Shown: one piece after another, positions 31,961 to 40,244 of the stretch
Layout of the letters: each line of letters starts with the position of its first letter
Numbering within the stretch: the stretch's first letter is position 1
Source of the DNA: Candidatus Dormiibacterota bacterium
Lineage (GTDB): Bacteria; Chloroflexota; Dormibacteria; Aeolococcales; Aeolococcaceae
Direction: 5' to 3'
NCBI GenBank assembly: GCA_003170875.1
Contig: PMYJ01000035.1
Location: 1 to 40,876 of the forward strand
DNA length: 40,876 bases
Made by a program: the position numbers and the translations under genes
Notes under the pieces: model-generated
The model's database searches: none
The model's input: the letters and a program-made list of their open reading frames with translations, nothing else
What the model was told of the DNA's origin: nothing

Positions 31961-33054
31961 GAAGAGTGATCCACGCACCCTCGCCGACCGTCGAGATCGA
32001 GACCCAGCGGACCTTCTCAACTCCCGCTCTGGTGGTCGACCTCGACACCTTCGAGCGAAACGTGAGGGCGATGTCCGAGCTGCTCGAGGGCACGGGCAAG
32101 AGCGTCCGCCCCCACGTCAAGACCCATCGCACTCCGGAGCTCGCCAGGCGTCAGCTGGGTGGTTCGGCTCGAGGGGTCACCTGCGCGACCGTCGGCGAGG
32201 CCGAGGTCATGGTCGCGGCGGGGATCACCGACGTGCTGCTGGCCAACGAGCTGGTCGACCCCCTCAAGATGGACCGGCTGGTCGGGCTGGCTCATGAGGC
32301 CGCCGTGACCGTTGCGGCCGATGATCCCGAGCCGGTCACGTCGCTCTCCACTCGAGCGGCGCGGGCCGGAGTGACCGTCGGGGTGCTCATCGACGTGGAC
32401 GTCCTCCTTCATCGCTGCGGCGTCGCCTCGGCGGCGGAGGTGCTGCAGATGGCAGCGGTCATCGACCGATCGCCGGGCCTCCGGCTGGATGGGCTGATGG
32501 GCTATGAAGGCCGTCTGCGCCCTGGCGTCCAGGACCGCCAGGCCAAGATTGGCCGCGCCTACGCCCTGCTGGCGGAAACCCGCGACGCGCTCCTCCGTGC
32601 CGGTTTCGCGGTTGAGAGAGTCTCGGCTGCGGGAACGTCGACGTTGTTGGAGGCCCTGACCGATCCCACCATCACAGAGATCCAAGCCGGTGTCTACGCC
32701 CTGATGGAGCCGGAGTTGCTCGGCATGGGCCTCCCCTTCAGCTGCGCCGCGGCGATCCGCGGCACGGTGATCAGCCGGCACGATGATCGCTTCGTCCTGG
32801 ACATTGGTCGCCGGGTGGTGGGGGTGGAGTATGGCCCGCCGCTCAGCGCCGGCTTCGAGGTGACCAGCATCACCTTGGGGGACGAGCACACCATCGTCAC
32901 CGCCGAGGGGCCGCCACCGGCGCTCGGCGCCGAGCTGGACTTCATTCCCGGCCAGATCCGGACCACCTTCAACCTCCACGATCACGTGTGGGTGAGCCGT
33001 GGCGGCGAGCTGATCGACTGCTGGCCGATCTCGGCGCGGGGCAGCTCACAGTGA
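31957..33054 (+). CDS. Fold-type III PLP protein, D-serine dehydratase/D-threonine aldolase-like
   Basis: 365 residues with an alanine-racemase-type barrel and a C-terminal domain. The PLP lysine is Lys55 in RPHVKTHRTPELA. VDVLLHRCGV and GYEGRLRP are further barrel motifs. Relatives bind a divalent metal through a His-x-Cys or His-x-Asp pair after a conserved Pro. Here the corresponding stretch IPGQIRTTFNLHDH has Gln333 and Arg335 instead, so the metal site seems lost and the reaction may differ. The ATG at 31957 overlaps the kinase stop. GTG 31966 is an alternative. Its place after a kinase suggests it acts on the same compound or its amine. Confidence 0.85.
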   Translation: MRRVIHAPSPTVEIETQRTFSTPALVVDLDTFERNVRAMSELLEGTGKSVRPHVKTHRTPELARRQLGGSARGVTCATVGEAEVMVAAGITDVLLANELVDPLKMDRLVGLAHEAAVTVAADDPEPVTSLSTRAARAGVTVGVLIDVDVLLHRCGVASAAEVLQMAAVIDRSPGLRLDGLMGYEGRLRPGVQDRQAKIGRAYALLAETRDALLRAGFAVERVSAAGTSTLLEALTDPTITEIQAGVYALMEPELLGMGLPFSCAAAIRGTVISRHDDRFVLDIGRRVVGVEYGPPLSAGFEVTSITLGDEHTIVTAEGPPPALGAELDFIPGQIRTTFNLHDHVWVSRGGELIDCWPISARGSSQ

Positions 33055-33178
33055 CGGCGGGTGGCGTGGACGCTGTGCTCGTCCGCTCCGCTGGTATGGC
33101 GGGTGGGAGGCTCCCTTTCCGGCCCTACATTGGGTGCCACCCGGATTGCCGCCGCTCGGGAATTCATGGGAGGTCCAG

Positions 33179-34147
33179 ATGAGTGAGCCACAGAGCCCGA
33201 CACCGGGCAGCCTCGTCTCCCACGAGGAGTTCGACCAGATCTTCGAGGCGGTCAAGAACTGGGGCAGGTGGGGGCCCGACGACCAGCTGGGCACCCTGAA
33301 CTACATCACCCCGGAGAGGATCAGCACTGCCGCCGGCCTGGTGAAGTCTGGCCGCCGGGTGTCCATGGCCCTGCCGGTCAACAAGGTGGCCGGCCCCGAC
33401 AACCCCAACCCGGCGGTCCACTTCGTGAGCCAGGGGCATGACGTCGACATCAAGTCGGGCGGGGTGCGCTTCGGCATGGACTACCTGGGCATGGCCTGCC
33501 ATGGCGACTCGCACACTCACGTCGATGCGCTCTGCCACATCTCCTACCGGGGTCTGGTCTACAACGGCCAGCCGGCAGGTGCGGTCCTCACGTCGCAGGG
33601 GGCCACCTCGCTGGACGTGGCCGCCTATTGCCGCGGCGTGGTCGGGCGTGGGGTGCTCCTGGACGTCCCCCGCCATCGCGGAGTCAAGTGGCTGGAGCCG
33701 GGGGAGGCGGTCACCCGGGGGGAGCTCGAGGAGATCGAGCAGGCCGAAGGGGTGCGACTCGGCGAGGGTGACATCCTGGTGTTCCGGACCGGGCACAACC
33801 GGCGCCGCCTGGAGCTCGGTCCCTGGAGCAACGACGCGCCCCCGCGCGGCGAGGGCAAGGCCGGTCTCCATGTCAACACCATCCCCTGGATGCACGAGCG
33901 CCGGATCGCCGCCTTCCTGCCCGACGGCGACGGTGAGGCCATCCCCAGCTCGGTGGAGGGCATCGTCTACCCGATCCATCCACTCCAGATCGTGGCCATG
34001 GGCATGCTGGCCTCCGATAGCCTGGACCTGGAGGAGGTCGCCGCCGCCTGCGCGGAGGAAGGGCGCTTCGAGTTCATGGTGGTCGGCCTTCCCCTGCGTC
34101 TGGGGGGCGGCACCGGCTCGCCTTGGAACCCCATCGCCCTCTTCTAG
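33179..34147 (+). CDS. Cyclase-family hydrolase (kynurenine formamidase-like fold)
   Basis: A 322-residue metal-dependent hydrolase of the PF04199 type, whose members open cyclic imides, lactones or formamides. The metal-binding signature is present as HGDSHTHVDALCH, close to the family H-x-G-T-H-x-D-x-x-x-H. Other family features are WGPDDQLGTLNYITPER at the N-terminus and ILVFRTGHNRRR. GGGAGG (33168-33173) lies five bases before the ATG. It may hydrolyse a lactone or amide in the pathway of the neighbours. Confidence 0.85.
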   Translation: MSEPQSPTPGSLVSHEEFDQIFEAVKNWGRWGPDDQLGTLNYITPERISTAAGLVKSGRRVSMALPVNKVAGPDNPNPAVHFVSQGHDVDIKSGGVRFGMDYLGMACHGDSHTHVDALCHISYRGLVYNGQPAGAVLTSQGATSLDVAAYCRGVVGRGVLLDVPRHRGVKWLEPGEAVTRGELEEIEQAEGVRLGEGDILVFRTGHNRRRLELGPWSNDAPPRGEGKAGLHVNTIPWMHERRIAAFLPDGDGEAIPSSVEGIVYPIHPLQIVAMGMLASDSLDLEEVAAACAEEGRFEFMVVGLPLRLGGGTGSPWNPIALF

Positions 34148-34153
34148 AGCGAC

Positions 34154-35200
34154 ATGGCCGCTGACGAGAACATGACCAACCGGCCCCGGCCGGCGGACGC
34201 AGCCGGCCAGGAGGCGGACGGGGTCGACCGGGGCGCGGTTCGCCGAGCTCGAGACAGGCGGGCAGCTCCTCCGGCTCACGTCCACCTCCGTCCCCGAGCC
34301 GTGGCCGATCTCGTCCCCATCCTGGCCCGACGCTTCCTCGGCGAGCTGGAGCCGGGCTCCCCCATGCCGACGGTGCGGAGCCTGGCGGTCCAGCTCCACT
34401 CCAGCCTGGCCTCGATCCACGTGGCCATCACCCGGCTGGAGGAGGCGGGGGCCATCGAGTTCGAGACCCGCGGTCGGGCCGGCGCCCTCCTGGTGGACCG
34501 CTCGCTGGGCTCGCTGTGGTCGATCGCCGAGGGCGGGCCGCTGGTCGTTGCCATGCCGCTGGCCTCGTCGGAGCGCTACGAGGCGCTCGCCACCGCGCTC
34601 AAGCAGGTGATGACGGAAGCCGGGCTCGACGTCTTCTTCATCTTCGTGCGCGGCTCGCGGCAGCGGCTGCAGGCGATGCACGACGGTCGCTGCCACCTGG
34701 CGGTGATGTCGAGCTTCGCCGCCGGCGAGGTGTGCGGCCCGGATGAGGCGGTGGTGGCCGAGCTTCTGCCTCTCTCCTACAACACCGGGCACCGGGTCTT
34801 CTTCGTGGCCGGCCGGGAACCGGCGGTGCCGCTCCGGGTAATCATCGACCGCTCCTCGGCCGACCAGCAGCTGCTCACTCGCATCGAGTTCGCCGATCCG
34901 CAGGTGCGCCTCGTCCCGGCCATGTACTCTCAGATCGTCCGGCTGCTGGAGACCGGGGCGGCGGACGCGGCGGTGTGGACCGTCGACGAGATGGATGCTC
35001 GGCGCTCGCCGGCGCTCACGGGCCGGCCCATGTCGGAGATGGCGCAGCGGCGGGTCGGCGACCGCGACACCCGGGCCACCCTGGTCGGTGCCGCCGTCGA
35101 CGCCGCGGCGCTCCGCGCCCTGGCCTCGGTGCTCATCCCGGAGCGCGTCGAGGCCATCCAGCACGACGTCATGTCGGGCAGGCTGGTGGCGGAATACTAG
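34154..35200 (+). CDS. GntR-like regulator resembling YhfZ
   Basis: About 348 residues. A helix-turn-helix spans roughly residues 50-105 (LEPGSPMPTVRSLAVQLHSS then VAITRLEEAGAIEFETRGRAG). It is followed by a periplasmic-binding-like sensor (VVAMPLASSERYEALATALK, FFIFVRGSRQRLQAM, HLAVMSSFAAGEV). This layout matches what I recall of YhfZ, the regulator of the E. coli yhf operon, which also contains an alanine-racemase-fold PLP protein (YhfX). It starts six bases after the cyclase stop. The first 40 residues are low complexity and the true start could be later (ATG 34172). It is the only regulator inside the nine-gene unit. Confidence 0.75.
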   Translation: MAADENMTNRPRPADAAGQEADGVDRGAVRRARDRRAAPPAHVHLRPRAVADLVPILARRFLGELEPGSPMPTVRSLAVQLHSSLASIHVAITRLEEAGAIEFETRGRAGALLVDRSLGSLWSIAEGGPLVVAMPLASSERYEALATALKQVMTEAGLDVFFIFVRGSRQRLQAMHDGRCHLAVMSSFAAGEVCGPDEAVVAELLPLSYNTGHRVFFVAGREPAVPLRVIIDRSSADQQLLTRIEFADPQVRLVPAMYSQIVRLLETGAADAAVWTVDEMDARRSPALTGRPMSEMAQRRVGDRDTRATLVGAAVDAAALRALASVLIPERVEAIQHDVMSGRLVAEY

Positions 35201-35265
35201 CCGTGCCCACGCGGCATCGCCCTGCCCCTGGCCTCCTCCCAGCGCCACGAGGCTCTCGCGTCGTG

Positions 35266-36201
35266 ATGGACGTTGACGTGGCGCTCGTTCCCGCTCAGGC
35301 GGACTCGTGGGGGCCGAGAGTGTGTGTGATGGTCGACGAGCTTCGCGCCAGTTCGACGCTCACCACGCTGCTCGATCTCGGCTGCCCGGGCGTCCTGGTC
35401 ACCGCCAGTCTCAGCGAAGGACGCCGCCTCGCCAGGGAACGCGGCAGCCTGCTCGCCGGAGAGCGCAAGGGCCAAACCCCGCGCGGGTTCGACGCGAACA
35501 ACTCACCGACCCAGCTCCGGGGGATGGGCGTGGGGGGTCGTGAGGTGATCCTCTGCACCACCAATGGAACCGCGGTGCTGAGCCGGTTGCGCCGCATGCC
35601 CTCGGTGCTCGTCGGGTGCCTGCTCAATGCCCGTGCCACCGCGGAGGTGGCCCTCCGCCTGGCCGATCGTCGCCACACAGGGATCGGGATCGTCTGCGCC
35701 GGCCAGCGTGGCCGCTTCGCGCTCGATGACACGGTCGCCTCGGGCCTGATCGTGGAGCACCTGCTCGCCGCCGCCAGCAGGCAGGGTCGGGAGTGCCGCT
35801 TGACCGACGCCGCCCACGCCGCCGTGCGCCTCCGGGCAGCACAGCCGGATGACCTCACGGCACTTCGCGAGTCGGGCAGCGGGCGTCAGCTGGCCGCCCT
35901 GGGGGCTGGTGCCGACATCGAGTTCTGCAGCCGGGCCGACAGCACCGCGACAGTCCCGTTTCTACGGCCCGGGGATGTTCTCACCATCGCTGTCTTCGAG
36001 GATGGCGGTGACGGCGATGGCCCGGCCGGGCGCCTCGCTGGTCGAGGCGCGCCCGGACCGCCGTCGACGGAGGTCCCGCCGGGAGCCGCGGACCGCCGCA
36101 GGCCCGATCCATCTGGGGCGGAGGCCCACTCAGACTCGTCTCAGCCGGGCTCGCGCGGGCCCGTGAGCCCCGGGAGAGCCCGTTACCGGAGGTCCCCATG
36201 A
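35266..36201 (+). CDS. ComB-like 2-phosphosulfolactate phosphatase family protein
   Basis: The ComB core is clear: VCVMVDELRASSTLTTLL, then GERKGQTPRGFDANNSPTQL, and CTTNGTAVLSRL, with VCAGQRGRFALDDT further on. ComB removes phosphate from (R)-2-phospho-3-sulfolactate in coenzyme M synthesis, but many bacteria keep homologues without that pathway, and ComA, ComC or ComDE are not seen here. After about 245 residues of core there are about 65 residues of Gly/Pro/Arg/Ser-rich sequence with no domain. The end overlaps the transketolase start by ATGA, pointing to tight coupling. Starts at 35266 (ATG) or 35263 (GTG) are equivalent. Confidence 0.85.
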   Translation: MDVDVALVPAQADSWGPRVCVMVDELRASSTLTTLLDLGCPGVLVTASLSEGRRLARERGSLLAGERKGQTPRGFDANNSPTQLRGMGVGGREVILCTTNGTAVLSRLRRMPSVLVGCLLNARATAEVALRLADRRHTGIGIVCAGQRGRFALDDTVASGLIVEHLLAAASRQGRECRLTDAAHAAVRLRAAQPDDLTALRESGSGRQLAALGAGADIEFCSRADSTATVPFLRPGDVLTIAVFEDGGDGDGPAGRLAGRGAPGPPSTEVPPGAADRRRPDPSGAEAHSDSSQPGSRGPVSPGRARYRRSP

Positions 36202-38600
36202 CCACTCCACCAGACCTGGCGACAGCCGCCCGCAGCGCAGCGGGATCGGCTGCCGACGTGGCTCGGCTGCATGCCGCGGCAGAGCCGGACTTCGCTCGCT
36301 ACGAGGTCCTCAAGGACATTGTCGACGAATGCATCGACCTCTCCCTCAACTATCGGCAAAGCGGTCACCCGGGCGGCTCGCGCTCGAAGGTCCACCTGCT
36401 GCTCGCCCTGCTGCTCTCCGGAGCGATGCGCTGGGACATCAGACGGCCGTGGCTTCGGTTCGCAGATCGCTTCGTGCTCTCCGCCGGACACACGGTGCCC
36501 GTGGTCTACTCCACCCTTGCCGTGCTGAACGAGAGCCTCCGGGCGCGGCACGAGCGGAGCGGCGACCCCCGGTTCGCCTTTCCCGCCGGCGGGCGCCACG
36601 CCCTGACCTGGGAGTGGCTCCTCGAGCTGCGGCGCCGGGGCGGCCTACCCGGCCACCCGGAGATGGCAGGGCGCACCCTTTTCCTCAAGTTCAATACCGG
36701 GCCGTCGGGGCATGGCATGCCACCGGCCGCCGGTGAGGCCCTCGCCCTCAAGCTGGCCGGCGCCGGGGAGGTGAAGGTCTTCGTCGTCGAGGGGGAGGGT
36801 GGGCTGACCGCCGGCGCTGCTCATGAGACCCGGACCTTGGCCTGGGGACTTGGCCTCGGCAACCTCGTCTTCCTGGTCGACTGGAACGACTTCGGCATCG
36901 ATCCCCGCCCGGCCTCGAGCGTGGTGGCGGGTACCCCGGTCGACTGGTTCGCTCCCTACGGCTGGAGGGTCAACGGGACCGAACAAGGCTCGGATTGGGA
37001 GCCGGTGACGCGCGCCGTCCTTGAGGCCGCCTGCGGTGACAACCCGGAGGGGGTGCCCAGCATGGCCTGGTTCCGGACCCGCAAAGGTCGTGGCTATGGC
37101 AAGCAGGACGCCGCCAGCCATGGCAGCCCATGGCCGATGAACTCCGCGGAGTTCTGGGCGACCCGTCACCAGTTCATGGCGCGGTATGGGGTGGAGTACA
37201 AGGGCGTCGATGCCCCGGCGCCCGCGGCTGCGGCGGAGCTGCGCGGGCAGGCTGAAGCCAACCTGCGCGTGGCCATGGATGTCCTCCGCCGGGACGACGC
37301 CCTGGTGGGGTGGCTCTCCGACCGTCTCCTGGCTCTCGCGGACAGCGTGCCGGAACAGATCGACGGCTTTCGCCTGGACGGCACGACCGCTAGGGTCTTC
37401 ACCGACCGGAGGCTCTTTGACGTGCAGAGCTACCCGGCGGGGATGTGGAAGCAGCCGGGGGAGAGGGCACCCAACCGCGCTGCGCTGGGAGCCTGGGGCG
37501 CGTACGTCAACGCGGTCGCCAGGCGGGACTACGGGCGTCCCCTCTTCATCGCCGCCTCGGCCGACCTCGCCGAGTCCACCAACATCGCAGGCTTCGCCCA
37601 CGACTCCGGTGATCTGCCGGGTTCCGGCTGGTACGAGCGGAGTTCCAACCCGCACGGAGCGCTGCTGCCCACCGAGATCACCGAGTTCACCAATGCCGGT
37701 TTGCTGGCCGGCATGGCATCCGTGAATCTGGCGGCGGACCCGTTCACCGGCTACGACGGCTTCTGGGGGGCGTGCTCGACCTACGGGTCGTTCTCGTACC
37801 TCAAGTACGGCCCCATGCGTCTCTTCAGCCAGCTCGCCCAGGACTGCGACCTGCGAGTGGGGAGGCTGCTCTGGATCGCCGGGCATTCGGGCCCCGAGAC
37901 CGCGGAGGACTCGCGGACCCATTTCGGCATCTTCGAGACCGGCGTCACCCAGCTCTTCCCCGAGGGGCAGGTCATCGACCTCCATCCGTGGGAGTACAAC
38001 GAGGTGCCGGTCGTCCTCGCTGCGGCCTTCTCGTCCCAGGTTCCGATCGTCGTCCTGCATCTGACGCGGCCGGCCATCCAGATCCCGGACCGGGTCGCTC
38101 TGGGCATGCCCTCTCACCTGGAGGCGGCGCGGGGGGCATATGTCCTCCGTCCCTTCCGAGACGGCCCGGCGAAGGCGGGCACGGTCTATGTCCGGGGCAC
38201 GATGGCGACCCACAACGTTCTCCAGGTGCTGCCCGAGCTGGACCGGCTGGAGCTCAACGTCAAGGTCGTGGCGGCGATCAGCCCCCAGCTGTTCGCGATC
38301 CAGGACCGGGCTTACCGAGAGAGCGTGGTCGGCCCCGCCGACCGTGTGGACGCCATGGTGGTCACCAACGGCGCGTTCTCCCTCATGCACCACTGGGCCG
38401 GAGGCCCTCTGGTGCGGGAGTACTCGCTGTCCGCCGACTGGGATGACCGCTGGCGGACCGGGGGGACACTCGAGGAGGTCATCGAGGAAGCCCATCTCGA
38501 CCCCGGGCACATCCTCGAGGCGATCGAGCGGTTCGCCGTTGAGCGCTCGAGGCGGCTGGGTGCGCTCCGGGATGACCTCGAGTCCGCGCTTGGTCGCTGA
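36198..38600 (+). CDS. Large single-chain transketolase-like TPP enzyme
   Basis: 800 residues, longer than the usual 620-690 of transketolase. The N-terminal TPP-binding domain shows RQSGHPGGSRSK, SAGHTVPVVYSTLA, NTGPSGHGMPPAAGEALALK and the pyrophosphate motif EGEGGLTAG with DWNDFGID. The middle domain has LFIAASADLAESTNI, LLPTEITEFTNAGLLAGMAS and ACSTYGSFSYLKYG, and ends with WIAGHSGPETAEDSRTH. It would move a two-carbon ketol unit between sugars, or cleave a related ketose. I recall proteins like this annotated transketolase in several high-GC phyla, distinct from glycolytic Tkt. It is translationally coupled to the ComB-like phosphatase. Confidence 0.86.
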   Translation: MTTPPDLATAARSAAGSAADVARLHAAAEPDFARYEVLKDIVDECIDLSLNYRQSGHPGGSRSKVHLLLALLLSGAMRWDIRRPWLRFADRFVLSAGHTVPVVYSTLAVLNESLRARHERSGDPRFAFPAGGRHALTWEWLLELRRRGGLPGHPEMAGRTLFLKFNTGPSGHGMPPAAGEALALKLAGAGEVKVFVVEGEGGLTAGAAHETRTLAWGLGLGNLVFLVDWNDFGIDPRPASSVVAGTPVDWFAPYGWRVNGTEQGSDWEPVTRAVLEAACGDNPEGVPSMAWFRTRKGRGYGKQDAASHGSPWPMNSAEFWATRHQFMARYGVEYKGVDAPAPAAAAELRGQAEANLRVAMDVLRRDDALVGWLSDRLLALADSVPEQIDGFRLDGTTARVFTDRRLFDVQSYPAGMWKQPGERAPNRAALGAWGAYVNAVARRDYGRPLFIAASADLAESTNIAGFAHDSGDLPGSGWYERSSNPHGALLPTEITEFTNAGLLAGMASVNLAADPFTGYDGFWGACSTYGSFSYLKYGPMRLFSQLAQDCDLRVGRLLWIAGHSGPETAEDSRTHFGIFETGVTQLFPEGQVIDLHPWEYNEVPVVLAAAFSSQVPIVVLHLTRPAIQIPDRVALGMPSHLEAARGAYVLRPFRDGPAKAGTVYVRGTMATHNVLQVLPELDRLELNVKVVAAISPQLFAIQDRAYRESVVGPADRVDAMVVTNGAFSLMHHWAGGPLVREYSLSADWDDRWRTGGTLEEVIEEAHLDPGHILEAIERFAVERSRRLGALRDDLESALGR

Positions 38601-38688
38601 TCCATGTCAACGCCGAAAGATGAGCCGTGCGTGCTGACCGCGCCGGCCCAGCACGTCCCGATGGATCCGTTCAACTGGAGATGATGAG

Positions 38689-39894
38689 ATGTCGGAGATG
38701 AGATTCGCGGAGCGGATGTCGCGGCTGGGGACCGAGTCGGCGTTCGTGGTGCTGGCCCGCGCCCGCCAGCTCGAGGCCGAAGGACGGGAGATGATCCACC
38801 TGGAGATTGGCGAGCCCGACTTCTCCACCCCGGACAACATCATCGAGGCCGCGGTCCAGGCCCTGCATGCCGGTGCGACGCACTACACGCCGGCGAGCGG
38901 GATCCGGGAGGTGCGCGAAGCGACCGCGCGCCACGTCACCCGTCAGACCGGGAGTCCGACCAGCCCGGAGCAGATCGTGCTCGTCCCGGGGAGCAAGAAC
39001 ATCCTCCATTTCCTCCTCCTCGCCCTGGTAGAACCGGGGGACGAGGTGCTGGTCCCCGACCCCGGCTATCCCATCTACAGCTCCCTGGTCAGCTTCGTCG
39101 GTGCCAAACCGGTTTCGGTGCCCATCCGCGAGGCCAACCAGTTCCGCCTGGACGTCGAGGAGCTGCGCTCCCTGGTGACCGAGCGGACCCGGGTCCTGGT
39201 GGTGAACAGCCCGGCCAACCCGACCGGTGGGGTGCTCACCCGCGAGGACTGCGAGGCGATCGCGACGCTGGCCCAGGAACGCGACCTCTTCGTGCTGAGC
39301 GACGAGATCTACTCGCGGATCGTCTATGACGGCGCCCACGTCTCCCTCTACGGCATCGACGGGATGGCGGAGAGGTGCGTCCTCATGGACGGGCTCTCCA
39401 AGACCTGGGCGATGTGCGGCTGGCGCCTCGGCTTCGGCGCGATGCCGGTGGAGCTCGCCCAGCGGATGGACACGCTGATGATCAACACCTCCTCGTGCGC
39501 GGCCGCCTTCACCCAGCTGGCGGCGATCGAGGCCTTCGAATCGCCGGAGTCGGATGCCGCCGTCGCGGCGATGGTGGCCGAGTTCTCCGCTCGGCGTGAT
39601 CTGATCGTGGACGGCCTCAACGGCATCCCCGGGATCCGCTGCCACAAGCCGTCGGCCACCTTCTACGTCTTCCCCAACGTGGAGGGGACCGGCTGGGACG
39701 AGCGCGACCTCCAGCGAGGGCTCATCGAGGAGGCGGGCGTCGCGGCCCTCTCGGGGACCGCCTTCGGCAGCTGGGGCAGGGGGTACTTGCGCTTCAGCTA
39801 TGCCAACAGCCAGGCCAACCTGCGCAAGGCCGTCGATCGCGTGGCCGCCTTCCTGGCCACGGCGCACGCCCAAGCCGTGAAGCCGAGCAGGTGA
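38689..39894 (+). CDS. Class I/II PLP aminotransferase (aspartate aminotransferase-like)
   Basis: 401 residues, fold-type I. The PLP lysine is Lys238 in DGLSKTWAMCGWRLGF. Other family features are HLEIGEPDFSTPDNI, GATHYTPASGIREVREA, VNSPANPTGGVL and LSDEIYSRIVYDG. The C-terminal Arg that binds the substrate carboxylate is in RGYLRFSYA. GGAG lies eight bases before the ATG. Last intact gene of the nine-gene unit. It probably removes or adds the amino group of the imported compound or of a keto acid made from it. Confidence 0.92.
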   Translation: MSEMRFAERMSRLGTESAFVVLARARQLEAEGREMIHLEIGEPDFSTPDNIIEAAVQALHAGATHYTPASGIREVREATARHVTRQTGSPTSPEQIVLVPGSKNILHFLLLALVEPGDEVLVPDPGYPIYSSLVSFVGAKPVSVPIREANQFRLDVEELRSLVTERTRVLVVNSPANPTGGVLTREDCEAIATLAQERDLFVLSDEIYSRIVYDGAHVSLYGIDGMAERCVLMDGLSKTWAMCGWRLGFGAMPVELAQRMDTLMINTSSCAAAFTQLAAIEAFESPESDAAVAAMVAEFSARRDLIVDGLNGIPGIRCHKPSATFYVFPNVEGTGWDERDLQRGLIEEAGVAALSGTAFGSWGRGYLRFSYANSQANLRKAVDRVAAFLATAHAQAVKPSR

Positions 39895-40046
39895 CGGCTC
39901 ACGAGCGTGCCAACTGAGGTAAGCGTGGAGGCACTCCTCAATCAGCTTCTTCTGTCTCGCCGACGGACGGCAAACGGCGTTACGCGGCCTCGTGGTGGGA
40001 CCGGTCACCAAGCCCAACTGCGGTTGTCTAGACGGAGGTGCACATC

Positions 40047-40241
40047 ATGGCGGTAGAAGCGGTTATCCCGGCAGAGGCGGTCGAGGATCCCTGGCTCAAT
40101 GCGCAGCGGCAGTTCGACGCCGCAGCCGACGTCCTCCATCTCGATCAGGGTGTACGGGCAATCCTTCGCGAGCCCCAACGCCAGCTGATCGTCAGCTTCC
40201 CGGTCAAGATGGACGACGGGTCGGTCCGGGTGTTCGAGGGC
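40047..40241 (+). pseudogene. Truncated glutamate dehydrogenase (N-terminal 65 codons only)
   Basis: GGAGG at 40034-40038 and the ATG at 40047 are intact. The product begins MAVEAVIPAEAVEDPWLNAQ and continues QRQLIVSFPVKMDDGSVRVF, the unmistakable N-terminus of Glu/Leu/Phe/Val dehydrogenases. After FEG (ending 40241) the family continues with a Y/F-R-V-Q-[HY]-N type motif, but here the reading is lost and becomes Pro/Arg-rich. The catalytic and NAD domains are absent. The break coincides with the end of the opposite-strand nuclease-like fragment. Confidence 0.75.
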
Positions 40242-40244
40242 CCA

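Noticed and set aside
33164..35248. 694-codon minus-strand frame opposite the cyclase and YhfZ-like genes
   Set aside because: Shadow of two well-supported genes on the plus strand, with no recognisable motif.
36645..38510. 621-codon minus-strand frame opposite the transketolase
   Set aside because: Antisense shadow. The plus-strand protein has full TPP motifs.
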